Source of the DNA: Lacinutrix mariniflava
GTDB lineage: Bacteria > Bacteroidota > Bacteroidia > Flavobacteriales > Flavobacteriaceae
Length of the DNA stretch: 64,000 bases
Assembly (NCBI RefSeq): GCF_001418015.1
Contig: NZ_LIQG01000026.1
Location: forward strand, 124,001-188,000
Reading direction: 5' to 3'
Every line of letters begins with the position of its first letter. Position 1 is the first letter of the stretch. This document shows positions 8,062-16,237 of the stretch, piece after piece. The position numbers were made by a program, and so were the translations under genes. The notes under the pieces are model-generated. The model did no database searches. It was not told the DNA's origin and worked only from the letters and a program-made list of their open reading frames with translations.

Positions 8062-9885
8062 TTAATCTTCATTTGTAGTACTAGGAAATTTACTTTCCAA
8101 CTCTGCTTGAAACTCTTCCATTACAGGACGCACGGTACTTTCTGGCAAATCTGATATTTTAATATACATTAAACCATCGACTGCATCATTAAATAACGGA
8201 TCTACATTAAAACCAATAAGTTTACAATTTTGCTTGATGTACTTTTTAAGAAGCACTGGCAAACGTAGTGCACCTGGCTCTATTTCATCGATAATTCTAT
8301 CGAATTTATTTAAATCTGCTGCTGTAGCATCAAAAACAAAATCTTTATCAGCATCATTTAGTTTTACCTTGAACTCTTTTTTAGGATGCACGTATTGCGC
8401 AACGTATGGATCGTAATAATGAGATTTCATAAACTCTATCATTAACGACTTAGAAAAGTTTGAAAACTGATCACTAATACTTACACCTCCAATTAAATAT
8501 TTATGTTCTGGAAAACGTAAAGTAGTATGTACAATACCTTTCCAAAGTAAAAATAAAGGCATTGGTTTTTGTTGATATTCTTTTATAATAAATGCACGTC
8601 CAAGCTCTAAGGACTCACTCATCATTTTATAAAGTTCTGGTTCAAAACGAAATAAGTCTTGAAGGTAGAAACCATCAATTCCATATTTTTCGAAAATTTT
8701 GGATCCCAATCCCATTCTGTATGCGCCTGCTAATTTATTAGCTTCGCAATCCCATAGAAACATGTGGTGATAGTAGCCATCGAACACATCTAAATCGATA
8801 GCTTCGTTAGTACCTTCTCCTACTTCTCTAAATGTAATTTCGCGCAGACGTCCTATTTCTCTTAATATATTTGGAATCTTTTTCGCAGACGATAAAAATA
8901 CTTCGTAATTTTTACTTTTTAATAGTCTACCATCATCTTCACGAAGAAACTCAACTTCTTTTAGCATAACTTTTGTGCTAACAGGAGTTACTATTTTTTT
9001 GGGGATCTTAATTGGTTTTGGAGATTTTAAACTTGAAGAAATAGTATCTCTTAAATTCTCTTTAGGTTCGAAGGCATTAGACAGCATGTAAGTTTTTTTA
9101 CGAACAAATTCCGAAAAACTCTGAAGCGTTTCGTGCTCGTTTTGATCTTTCACAGAAATTGGTCGACCTATTCTTACCTTTATTACTCGTCTCTTTTGAG
9201 TTAGTATTTCTGATGGTAATTTTGCTGTTCTAAATGTATCACTAATTTTAGATAACGTATAAAACAACTTACTGTTTTTGGCGTGAAAATATATAGGAAC
9301 AATTGGCACATTTGCTTTTTGAGCCAATTTCATTGCCGCCTCTTCCCATGGCTTATCTACCATTAATTTTCCATCCTTATAGGTAGAAACCTCACCTGCA
9401 GGAAAGATACCTAATGGATGTCCTTCTTTTAAATGTCTAATAGCACTTTTAAAACCTGCAATACTTGATTTTACATCTTTGCGGTCTTCAAATGGATTAA
9501 CAGGCATAATATAGGGCTTTAACGGCTCTATACGATGTAATAAGAAGTTAGCTATTATTTTAAAATCGTTTCGTTGCTCTAGCATTAACTTTAGGAGTAA
9601 AATACCATCAATCCCACCTAATGGGTGATTAGAAACTGTAATATAAGCACCATCTTTTGGAAGTCTTTTTAAGTCTTCTTCCGGAATTTCGAATTTAATT
9701 TGAAATTCATTTAAGATTGAATCTAAAAACTCAACTTCACTTAAGTGTTTGTTACGGTTATAGAATTTATTAAGTGTAGATATTTTTAAAACCTTCATTA
9801 ATAGCCAACCTATAAACGTTCCAAATACACCGTATTTTTCTAAGTTTATTGCTTTTGAAACTTCTTTTGCAGAGACTAAAGACAT
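8062..9885 (-). CDS. olsF: Bifunctional acyltransferase (PlsC-like plus GNAT-like), OlsF type
   Basis: The 607-residue protein fuses two acyltransferases. Residues about 20-270 form a PlsC-like O-acyltransferase with NHPLGGIDG (His87, Asp93) and the block III motif IFPAGEVST. Residues about 330-600 form a GNAT-type N-acyltransferase like OlsB or the hemolysin-type acyltransferases, with REITFREVGEGTNEAIDLD, FLWDCEANKLAGAYRMG and LELGRAFI. This architecture is known from OlsF, which makes ornithine or related amino-acid lipids by N- and then O-acylation, reported from Serratia and Flavobacterium johnsoniae. The amino acid used here (ornithine, glycine, lysine) cannot be told, so the symbol is provisional. 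An exact -7 element lies at 9913-9920. Confidence 0.8.
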   Translation of the reverse strand: MSLVSAKEVSKAINLEKYGVFGTFIGWLLMKVLKISTLNKFYNRNKHLSEVEFLDSILNEFQIKFEIPEEDLKRLPKDGAYITVSNHPLGGIDGILLLKLMLEQRNDFKIIANFLLHRIEPLKPYIMPVNPFEDRKDVKSSIAGFKSAIRHLKEGHPLGIFPAGEVSTYKDGKLMVDKPWEEAAMKLAQKANVPIVPIYFHAKNSKLFYTLSKISDTFRTAKLPSEILTQKRRVIKVRIGRPISVKDQNEHETLQSFSEFVRKKTYMLSNAFEPKENLRDTISSSLKSPKPIKIPKKIVTPVSTKVMLKEVEFLREDDGRLLKSKNYEVFLSSAKKIPNILREIGRLREITFREVGEGTNEAIDLDVFDGYYHHMFLWDCEANKLAGAYRMGLGSKIFEKYGIDGFYLQDLFRFEPELYKMMSESLELGRAFIIKEYQQKPMPLFLLWKGIVHTTLRFPEHKYLIGGVSISDQFSNFSKSLMIEFMKSHYYDPYVAQYVHPKKEFKVKLNDADKDFVFDATAADLNKFDRIIDEIEPGALRLPVLLKKYIKQNCKLIGFNVDPLFNDAVDGLMYIKISDLPESTVRPVMEEFQAELESKFPSTTNED

Positions 9886-9912
9886 TGTTAATATTAATTT
9901 TTTTTAAGCCTA

Positions 9913-9920
9913 CAAATGTA
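9913..9920 (-). promoter_or_regulatory. -7 promoter element for the OlsF-type gene
   Basis: On the minus strand TACATTTG matches TAnnTTTG exactly, 28 bases before the start of the acyltransferase gene and just after the aspartate kinase stop. The gene may thus be transcribed apart from aspartate kinase. Confidence 0.5.
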
Positions 9921-9929
9921 AGCAATAGA

Positions 9930-11180
9930 TTATTGAGTTACAACTTGAACAGTTTCTTGAAATAACTGCTTCAACAACACTGTTTTACCTTGCTCTAAAT
10001 TTTTTATTACGGTATCGTTATAATGCCTGATAGTGTACAACGACACCTGTTTATGGCATTCTACTTTAAATTTAGCTTTTAAATGTAACAGTAATTTTTC
10101 TAAATTATTATAGGTATTCTCGAAACAAACAGAAAAACTAATAGCAGAATTTTGAATGACATCTACCTTCATTTTATAAAGGGCTAGCAAGTTAAATATT
10201 TCACTAATATTTTCTTCTACCACATAGGAAAAATCTAAAGTAGATAAAGATATTAAAACTTGATTTTGCTTTAAAATAAAACAAGGTACTTTTGGCTCAA
10301 TACCTTGAGATTTATTTACAGTTGTTCCAGCGTTTTCCGGATTTAAAAATGATTTTACATGTAAAGGAATTTCCTTACGTTGTAACGGTTGTAGCGTTTT
10401 AGGATGAATTACAGAAGCGCCATAAAAGGCCAATTCTATCGCTTCTGTATAAGAAATCGTGTTTAACAATTGTGTGTTATTAAAATGACGTGGATCTCCA
10501 TTTAAAACACCAGGAACATCTTTCCATATCGTTACACTTTGTGCATTTAAGCAATATGCAAAAATAGCTGCTGTATAATCACTACCTTCTCGACCTAAAG
10601 TTGTTGTGAAATTATTACTATCACTGGCTATAAATCCTTGTGTAATGTATAACGTAGACGCTTTAACCTTGTTTATAATATTATTTTGAGTGATTTCCCA
10701 ATCTACATTTGCACGACGGTAATAATCGTCAGTTTTTATGCATTGTCTTACATCTAACCATGTGTTTGTTAAATGCATCATATTTAAATACTGACTTATA
10801 ATGGTTGTAGAAACTAGTTCTCCATAACCAATAACCTGATCGTAAATAAAATTATAATTAGGAGATTTATTACTAATAAAAAACTGCTGTAATTCTTTAA
10901 AGAGCCCTTCAACTTTGTTAAAAACGACATGTTGTTCGTTTTTAAATAAATCCATCATAATATCTCGATGGTAATTTTTTACGGTCTCTAATTCTGCTTT
11001 ATAAGTATTAGTTTCATTTAAATATTTATCGATTACAGCCTCTAACGCATTTGTAGTTTTTCCCATAGCAGAAACGATAATAAGCTTATTTTCATAGCCT
11101 ACTTTCTCCAGCACTTTTACTACATTTCTTACTCCATCCGCATCTTTTACAGAAGCACCTCCAAACTTAAATACTTGCAC
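9930..11180 (-). CDS. Aspartate kinase (monofunctional)
   Basis: Aspartate kinase phosphorylates L-aspartate with ATP, the first step to lysine, threonine, methionine and diaminopimelate. The 416-residue protein has the amino-acid-kinase signature KFGGASVKD near the N-terminus, the SAMGKTTN loop, the TTLGREGSDYTA nucleotide/aspartate segment and VIHPKTLQPL before a divergent C-terminal ACT region (about residues 300-400). There is no homoserine dehydrogenase domain. The start is GTG at 11180, whose G is also the last base of the upstream GNAT stop (TAGTG), indicating translational coupling. lysC is the usual name for monofunctional enzymes, but I leave the symbol empty because the paralogue type cannot be settled. 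Confidence 0.9.
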   Translation of the reverse strand: MQVFKFGGASVKDADGVRNVVKVLEKVGYENKLIIVSAMGKTTNALEAVIDKYLNETNTYKAELETVKNYHRDIMMDLFKNEQHVVFNKVEGLFKELQQFFISNKSPNYNFIYDQVIGYGELVSTTIISQYLNMMHLTNTWLDVRQCIKTDDYYRRANVDWEITQNNIINKVKASTLYITQGFIASDSNNFTTTLGREGSDYTAAIFAYCLNAQSVTIWKDVPGVLNGDPRHFNNTQLLNTISYTEAIELAFYGASVIHPKTLQPLQRKEIPLHVKSFLNPENAGTTVNKSQGIEPKVPCFILKQNQVLISLSTLDFSYVVEENISEIFNLLALYKMKVDVIQNSAISFSVCFENTYNNLEKLLLHLKAKFKVECHKQVSLYTIRHYNDTVIKNLEQGKTVLLKQLFQETVQVVTQ

Positions 11181-11659
11181 TATATATTGTTTAAATAATT
11201 CTTAATCCCATTTTCGTTTAAATGTACAACATCCCAGTCTCGCATAACGTTTGCACCTTTTTTTTCGTAAAAGGCAATCGCAGGCTCGTTCCAATCTATA
11301 ACTTCCCAACTTATTCGTTTAACACCCATTTTAGCGCCGTGTTTAACAACCTCATTTAGAAGTACTGTACCTAAACCACTACCTCTCATACTCTCTTTAA
11401 CAATTAAATCTTCAAGGTGTAAAACCTCTCCTTTCCATGTAGAATAACGTTTATAAACTAATGCTGCTCCAACAATTTCATCATTAGATTCTGCAACAAA
11501 ACATGTAAATTTCGGGTGTTTTCCATAACCATCTTCTTCAAGGTTATCAACCGTAACTTCTACAGCATCAGGCTCTTTCTCAAACACAGCAAGCTCTACA
11601 ATTAAATCGTAAACGCTTTTCATATCACTTTTTGTTGCTAACCGGATGGCATTCTTCAT
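11180..11659 (-). CDS. GNAT family N-acetyltransferase
   Basis: A 159-residue GNAT enzyme of the diamine/spermidine acetyltransferase-like group. The opening AIRLATKSDMKSVYDLIVELAVFE is typical, followed by the strand pair CFVAESNDEIVGAALVYKRYSTW, the motif LEDLIVKESMRGSGLGTVLLNEV with the acetyl-CoA pyrophosphate loop (R-x-x-G-x-G), and the ending ISWEVIDWNEPAIAFYEKKGA. The substrate is unknown. The stop codon overlaps the GTG start of aspartate kinase by one base, so both are probably coupled in one mRNA. Confidence 0.88.
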   Translation of the reverse strand: MKNAIRLATKSDMKSVYDLIVELAVFEKEPDAVEVTVDNLEEDGYGKHPKFTCFVAESNDEIVGAALVYKRYSTWKGEVLHLEDLIVKESMRGSGLGTVLLNEVVKHGAKMGVKRISWEVIDWNEPAIAFYEKKGANVMRDWDVVHLNENGIKNYLNNI

Positions 11660-11678
11660 ATTAAAAGTATTTTGAAAT

Positions 11679-11686
11679 CAAATATA
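11679..11686 (-). promoter_or_regulatory. -7 promoter element for the GNAT-aspartate kinase unit
   Basis: On the minus strand TATATTTG matches TAnnTTTG exactly and sits 20 bases before the GNAT start codon. Confidence 0.55.
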
Positions 11687-11750
11687 GTTTAAAGTTAAAT
11701 AACGTTAGATAATTACTTTTACGAAATCGTTATAGTCTAATTAAAAATAC

Positions 11751-11758
11751 GATATTTG
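11751..11758 (+). promoter_or_regulatory. Near-consensus -7 element for fbp
   Basis: GATATTTG differs from TAnnTTTG at its first base only and lies 20 bases before the fbp start codon, the same distance as in several other genes of this window. Confidence 0.4.
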
Positions 11759-11778
11759 CAAAACTGAAAGTTTAAACT

Positions 11779-12786
11779 ATGTCTAGAAAGAACCAAACAT
11801 TAGGAGAATTTATTATTGAAAATCAATCGTCTTTTAAATACACTTCTGGTGAATTATCAAGACTTATAAACTCTATTCGCCTCGCTGCCAAGGTAGTAAA
11901 CCATGAGGTTAATAAGGCTGGATTAGTAGATATTATTGGAGCCGCAGGAGATACCAATATTCAAGGTGAAGACCAACAGAAGCTTGATGTTTACGCTAAC
12001 GAAAAGTTTATACAAACACTAACAAATAGAAATATTGTTTGTGGTATTGCTAGTGAAGAAGAGGACGATTTTATTTCTATAAATAGTCAAGATGAAAATA
12101 ACCAGAACAAATATGTAGTGTTAATAGATCCATTAGATGGTTCTAGTAATATAGATGTAAATGTATCTGTAGGAACGATTTTTTCTATTTATAGACGTGT
12201 AACACCTGTTGGAACACCTGTAACTATAGACGATTTTCTTCAAAAAGGAAATCAGCAAGTGGCAGCCGGTTATGTGGTTTATGGTACGTCTACAATGTTG
12301 GTATACACCACAGGAGATGGTGTAAACGGCTTTACGTTAAACCCAGCTTTAGGGACACTTTATTTATCGCACCCAAACATGCAATTTCCAGAAGATGGTA
12401 ATATCTATTCTATAAATGAAGGGAATTACAACCATTTCCCTCAAGGCGTTAAAGATTATTTAAAATACTGCCAAAAAGAGGAAGATAATAGACCTTATAC
12501 TTCAAGATACATAGGATCTTTAGTTTCCGATTTTCATAGAAATATGATAAAAGGTGGTATTTACATATACCCTAAAAGCTCCAAAAATGCTGCCGGAAAA
12601 CTACGTTTACTTTACGAATGCAACCCGATGGCATATATAGCAGAACAGGCAAATGGCAAGGCTAGTGACGGTTTTACAAGGATTTTAGACATAGAACCAA
12701 CAGAGCTACATCAACGTGTTCCATTTTTCTGCGGAAGTACTAATATGGTTGAAAAAGCCGAGGAGTTCATGCAAAACGCGGAATAA
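11779..12786 (+). CDS. fbp: Fructose-1,6-bisphosphatase class I
   Basis: FBPase hydrolyses fructose 1,6-bisphosphate to fructose 6-phosphate in gluconeogenesis, with Mg2+. The 335-residue protein has the class I metal-binding signature [11 protein letters not shown] (from about residue 116, Asp117 first), the upstream acidic pair GIASEEEDD, the substrate-binding segment [23 protein letters not shown] and the C-terminal [19 protein letters not shown] signature. Length is normal. It stands alone on the + strand, divergent from the GNAT-aspartate kinase unit, and has its own promoter-like sequence. Confidence 0.97.
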   Translation: MSRKNQTLGEFIIENQSSFKYTSGELSRLINSIRLAAKVVNHEVNKAGLVDIIGAAGDTNIQGEDQQKLDVYANEKFIQTLTNRNIVCGIASEEEDDFISINSQDENNQNKYVVLIDPLDGSSNIDVNVSVGTIFSIYRRVTPVGTPVTIDDFLQKGNQQVAAGYVVYGTSTMLVYTTGDGVNGFTLNPALGTLYLSHPNMQFPEDGNIYSINEGNYNHFPQGVKDYLKYCQKEEDNRPYTSRYIGSLVSDFHRNMIKGGIYIYPKSSKNAAGKLRLLYECNPMAYIAEQANGKASDGFTRILDIEPTELHQRVPFFCGSTNMVEKAEEFMQNAE

Positions 12787-12846
12787 ACAGATTAATCAAT
12801 TTTATTTTATTATTTTTACCATAGTTTACTAAACTAAATATTAATA

Positions 12847-13200
12847 ATGGCAAAGAACGATAAAACAGTAACAGATAATATTAGCGCTAACGATCCTACT
12901 TCTAAAATCGATGCGATTAAGCAACTTATTTTTGGTGAAAATATCCAAGAATATAACCATGAATTTGAAGCTGTTAAAAAAGATATTCTCGACAAGAAAA
13001 AAGAACTTGAGAATTTAATTGATGACGTTAAGGTGGAGCTACTTCAAAATATTGATAATCTAAGTACCGATATTAATATTAGAATTACAGAACTAGAAAA
13101 CACATTAGACGATAAAGCCGATGCTCTAGATGAGAAAAAATTAGATCGCAAACTTTTTGGCGATTTACTAATTAAACTTGGCGAGAAAATTAGTAACTAA
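12847..13200 (+). CDS. Small coiled-coil protein of the GTPase-kinase cluster
   Basis: A 117-residue acidic, lysine-rich soluble protein with no signal peptide. Residues about 35-100 show strong heptad character (VKKDILDKKKELENLIDDV and a later LENTLDDKADALDEKKLD), so a dimeric coiled coil is expected. It ends with a short conserved-looking FGDLLIKLGEKI helix. I do not recognise a named family. Its C-terminal part resembles in spirit the helical N-terminal region of the next gene product, which starts 15 bases downstream, so the two probably interact or are cotranslated. A TATTTTTA sequence 28 bases upstream could be the promoter -7 of the cluster. Confidence 0.75.
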   Translation: MAKNDKTVTDNISANDPTSKIDAIKQLIFGENIQEYNHEFEAVKKDILDKKKELENLIDDVKVELLQNIDNLSTDINIRITELENTLDDKADALDEKKLDRKLFGDLLIKLGEKISN

Positions 13201-13215
13201 TTTGATTCTCGCGCC

Positions 13216-14022
13216 ATGAATCAAGACGAAAGACTTTCTATTTTAAAAGACATCTTACTTACAGATGAGCGCGAGTATGCCCAAAAAGTTGAAGAAAAAC
13301 TACGAGTTGTAGAAGATGTTATAAATAAACAGAATCAACTTTCTGAGCGTGTAAATCCTATCATCGAACAAAAACTTAACGACTTCATTCTTGAAATCCC
13401 AAAAACTTTGGGACCTTCTATAACTGAAGCTTTAAAAACTGAAATTAAAAACTCCCAAGATGCAGTTGTAGAAGCATTATTTCCAATCATTGGAAAAATG
13501 ATTAAAAAATACGTACAGCAAGAAATGCAAATTTTGTCTGAGCAAATAAATGCAAAAATGAATAGTGCGTTTACTTTTGAAGGTTTAAAACGTAAGTTTA
13601 AATCTAAAAAAACTGGTGTTAGCGAAGGAGATTTAATACTCCAAGAACTATCACAGCCTAAAATAGACCAAATAATGGTTATTGAAAAAGGTTCTGGCAT
13701 CATAATCTCTGAATACTCAAAAACACAATCTATAGATGAGGATATGGTATCTGGTATGCTAACAGCTATCAAGAGTTTTGCCGAAGACGCCTTTGAAAAA
13801 GATAATCAAGAATTACAATATATAGAATATGATAGCTTTCATATTCATCTCCAAAATTTTTCTGCCTACTATATTGCTGTAATTATTTCTGGGCCTTACA
13901 ATGTTGTTTTTAAAAGTAAGCTAGAGGATAAATTGTTAGACTTTGCTCAAAACTACATTAATAAAGAAGATATAAAAGATACAGATTCGTTCTCGAAAAA
14001 ATTGAAATTATTTTTTGAGTAA
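13216..14022 (+). CDS. Coiled-coil protein with roadblock/longin-like C-terminal domain
   Basis: The 268-residue protein has a helical N-terminal part (residues about 1-130) with amphipathic coiled-coil segments, a basic linker GLKRKFKSKKTG, and a compact alpha/beta domain at about residues 150-260. That domain reads as strand KIDQIMVIEKGSGIIISEYS, a long helix MVSGMLTAIKSFAEDAFEK, then strands YIEYDSFHIHLQNFS and YYIAVIISG, then a final helix. This order and the G-x-x-I start match the roadblock/LC7 fold of MglB-type partners of small GTPases. Such proteins act as GAPs or scaffolds for Ras-like GTPases, and a Ras-like GTPase gene follows 102 bases later. The assignment is by fold pattern only. 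Related flavobacterial proteins are, as far as I recall, often labelled OmpA-like, which this is not. Confidence 0.7.
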   Translation: MNQDERLSILKDILLTDEREYAQKVEEKLRVVEDVINKQNQLSERVNPIIEQKLNDFILEIPKTLGPSITEALKTEIKNSQDAVVEALFPIIGKMIKKYVQQEMQILSEQINAKMNSAFTFEGLKRKFKSKKTGVSEGDLILQELSQPKIDQIMVIEKGSGIIISEYSKTQSIDEDMVSGMLTAIKSFAEDAFEKDNQELQYIEYDSFHIHLQNFSAYYIAVIISGPYNVVFKSKLEDKLLDFAQNYINKEDIKDTDSFSKKLKLFFE

Positions 14023-14048
14023 CTAATTTAAGTTAAAAGCCTATATAC

Positions 14049-14069
14049 AATAAGCTTTGCTTATTTTTG
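14049..14069 (+). terminator. Weak terminator-like hairpin between the roadblock and GTPase genes
   Basis: AATAAGC and GCTTATT pair across a 3-base TTT loop and are followed by TTTG. The stem is short and the U-run brief, so it may only attenuate. A TATATTTC promoter-like -7 at 14113-14120 lies after it, directly before the GTPase gene. Confidence 0.35.
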
Positions 14070-14124
14070 TTCTGCTTTATTTACAGCACTATTCTAATTA
14101 AAAAATAAAAGTTATATTTCGATA

Positions 14125-14619
14125 ATGAAAGTTTCTAAAAAAATAGTCTTACTAGGTCATTTTGGTGTTGGCAAGTCTTCACTTATTAGGCGTTTTGTAG
14201 AAAACACCTTTTCTGAAGATTACAAAGTAACCATTGGTGTTCACATATTTAAAAAAAACATTACCATTCCAGAACAAGGAACAGATGTCTCTTTAGTTAT
14301 ATGGGATTTAGAAGGGAATGATGATATCACTAATACTAGATTGTCTTATCTTCTAGGTACACATGCTTTTATTTATGTTTACGATGTTACTAGGCCTGCC
14401 ACATACGAAAGTTTAGAAAGCGAAATAAATTTCCTTAAAGAAAAACAAAAAAACACATCTATAACTGTTGTTGGAAATAAAGAAGATTTGGTTACCAAAG
14501 CTTATTTAAAGCAGAACAGCGGTAATTTTGGTAGTTTAACAGATTTGTATGTAAGCGCAAAGACAGGTGACAAAGTTGATTTACTTTTCTCTAATTTAGC
14601 TGAAGCGCTTATTAAGTAA
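14125..14619 (+). CDS. Ras/Rab-like small GTPase
   Basis: A 164-residue bacterial member of the Ras superfamily. All five G motifs are visible: G1 GHFGVGKS (residues 11-18), switch I Thr36 in YKVTIGV, G3 DLEG (61-64), G4 NKED (118-121) and G5 SAK (144-146). The switch I pattern TIG is Rab-like. Two positions are unusual: Phe13 replaces the residue equivalent to Ras Gly12, and Asn65 replaces the catalytic Ras Gln61, so intrinsic hydrolysis should be slow or need a partner. No C-terminal cysteine for lipidation is present; the protein should be cytoplasmic. It sits between a roadblock-like gene and a histidine kinase gene that starts 18 bases after its stop. Confidence 0.92.
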   Translation: MKVSKKIVLLGHFGVGKSSLIRRFVENTFSEDYKVTIGVHIFKKNITIPEQGTDVSLVIWDLEGNDDITNTRLSYLLGTHAFIYVYDVTRPATYESLESEINFLKEKQKNTSITVVGNKEDLVTKAYLKQNSGNFGSLTDLYVSAKTGDKVDLLFSNLAEALIK

Positions 14620-14637
14620 GCAAAAACCAGCTAAAAT

Positions 14638-16161
14638 ATGCTTAAAGAATATATAAAAAAATATACTAAACCACTAGTACAGTATTCAATTTTAGATTTT
14701 GATGGAAACATTTTAGAATCTGATAACGCTCTCTTTCCTGAGTTTAAAAAAAAGCATATTGGAGACATTCATCCATTCTTTGAAATAATTACACCTCTTT
14801 TAATTGCTGAAGAAAATGAAACTATATTTTCTTGTATTCACTTAAATATTGAAAATAAAGAAATCACATCAGATATTCTTTTACAAACATTTGAGGACGG
14901 CAAGCATCCTCTTTTAATTATTCACGATTTAACGTCGCATTACAATAATTACCAAACTACAGCACAAGTACGAAACGAATCTGTAATTAATTCTCAAATC
15001 TTAGAATTAAAAAACACCTATTTAAAAGAAAAGGAATCTTTTAAAAACACTTTTATCGCTAATTTTAGCCACGAATTACGCGACCCTTTAACTGGTATTT
15101 TAACTTTCACAGACATTTTAAGTAAGACCAATTTGGACTTACAACAAAAGGATTATGTACAAATACTTAACTCCTCATCTGGTTTCTTAAAAAAAATGAT
15201 TGATGATATTCTTGATATTTCCATAATTGAATCTGGAAACCTTGAGCTATCTATAGAACCTTTTAACTTTATAGAATTATTAAATGAGATCAAGTTTAAT
15301 TACAAAATTAAAGCTGAGCAAAAAGGACTAGAATTCCATTATTCTTTTGACGAAAAATTACCCGAAATTATTGGTGGTGACGCCAAAAGATTACGACAGG
15401 TTTTAACGAACTTACTAGATAACGCCTTAAAATTCACGAAAGATGGTAGTATTACTTTTAATGTTTCTTTAAACCAACTTAGAGCACGAAAAGCAAGTAT
15501 TCACTTTGAGGTCACTGATACTGGAGTTGGACTAAAAAAAGAAGATTTAGACACTATCTTTACAAGTTTCTCTCAAGTAAATAACGATGACACTATTAAA
15601 GGAACCGGATTAGGTCTTGCTATTGTAAAATATTTGGTAGAGCTTACAAAGAGTGAAATTAAAGTGTCCTCAGAATATGGAAAAGGCTCAACATTTTCTA
15701 CAAACATTAATTTTGTAGCTACACCTTCTTTAAAACTTGACAAGGTAAAAAGTAATAAAAAAGACCTTCCAAGTGCATCAAGAAAGTACAACATACTATT
15801 GGTTGAGGATTCCCAAATTACTCAACTTTCGGTCTTAAAAATTCTCGCATCTAATGGTCTCTTTTTTTTAGATATTGTAACTAATCCCGAAGATGCACTT
15901 GCCAGAATATCAAACATAGATAGTGAGGTAGATTTAGTTTTAATGGACATCAAACTGAAAGAATTTCAAGGTGATGACATTGCAAAGCAAATTAGAAAAC
16001 TCCCAGAACGCCACCAAAGAAAAGTTCCTATTGTAGCTATGACGGCAAAAGTTTTTAAAGAAGATTTAAAACATTATAAAAAAATTGGGATAAACGATGT
16101 TTTAAAGAAACCTTTTAATCAAAGTCAATTATTAGACGTAATTGCAAGGAATTTAAAGTAA
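14638..16161 (+). CDS. Cytoplasmic hybrid histidine kinase (PAS-like, HisKA, HATPase, REC)
   Basis: The 507-residue kinase lacks signal peptide and membrane segments. Residues about 1-105 form a PAS-like sensor half, followed by a coiled linker (VINSQILELKNTYLKEKESF). HisKA carries the phospho-acceptor His145 in NFSHELRDP. The ATPase has the N box LRQVLTNLLDNALKFT, G1 DTGVGL and G2 GTGLGLAI. The C-terminal receiver (about residues 382-507) has the acidic pair in LLVEDS, acceptor Asp437 (LVLMDIKL) and a conserved Lys in LKKPF, so it appears functional. It lies 18 bases after the GTPase gene and has a paralogue directly downstream. No DNA-binding output is present, so the signal must pass on to another protein. 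Confidence 0.92.
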   Translation: MLKEYIKKYTKPLVQYSILDFDGNILESDNALFPEFKKKHIGDIHPFFEIITPLLIAEENETIFSCIHLNIENKEITSDILLQTFEDGKHPLLIIHDLTSHYNNYQTTAQVRNESVINSQILELKNTYLKEKESFKNTFIANFSHELRDPLTGILTFTDILSKTNLDLQQKDYVQILNSSSGFLKKMIDDILDISIIESGNLELSIEPFNFIELLNEIKFNYKIKAEQKGLEFHYSFDEKLPEIIGGDAKRLRQVLTNLLDNALKFTKDGSITFNVSLNQLRARKASIHFEVTDTGVGLKKEDLDTIFTSFSQVNNDDTIKGTGLGLAIVKYLVELTKSEIKVSSEYGKGSTFSTNINFVATPSLKLDKVKSNKKDLPSASRKYNILLVEDSQITQLSVLKILASNGLFFLDIVTNPEDALARISNIDSEVDLVLMDIKLKEFQGDDIAKQIRKLPERHQRKVPIVAMTAKVFKEDLKHYKKIGINDVLKKPFNQSQLLDVIARNLK

Positions 16162-16237
16162 GAACAAAAATAGCTCATACAAATATTATAAAATACTGTA
16201 TCTTTAAGATTACTAAAACAACAGTTAATCCTTAAAC

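Noticed and set aside
13335-13772. 145-residue open frame on the minus strand
   Set aside because: It is antisense to the roadblock-like gene and has no family features or promoter.
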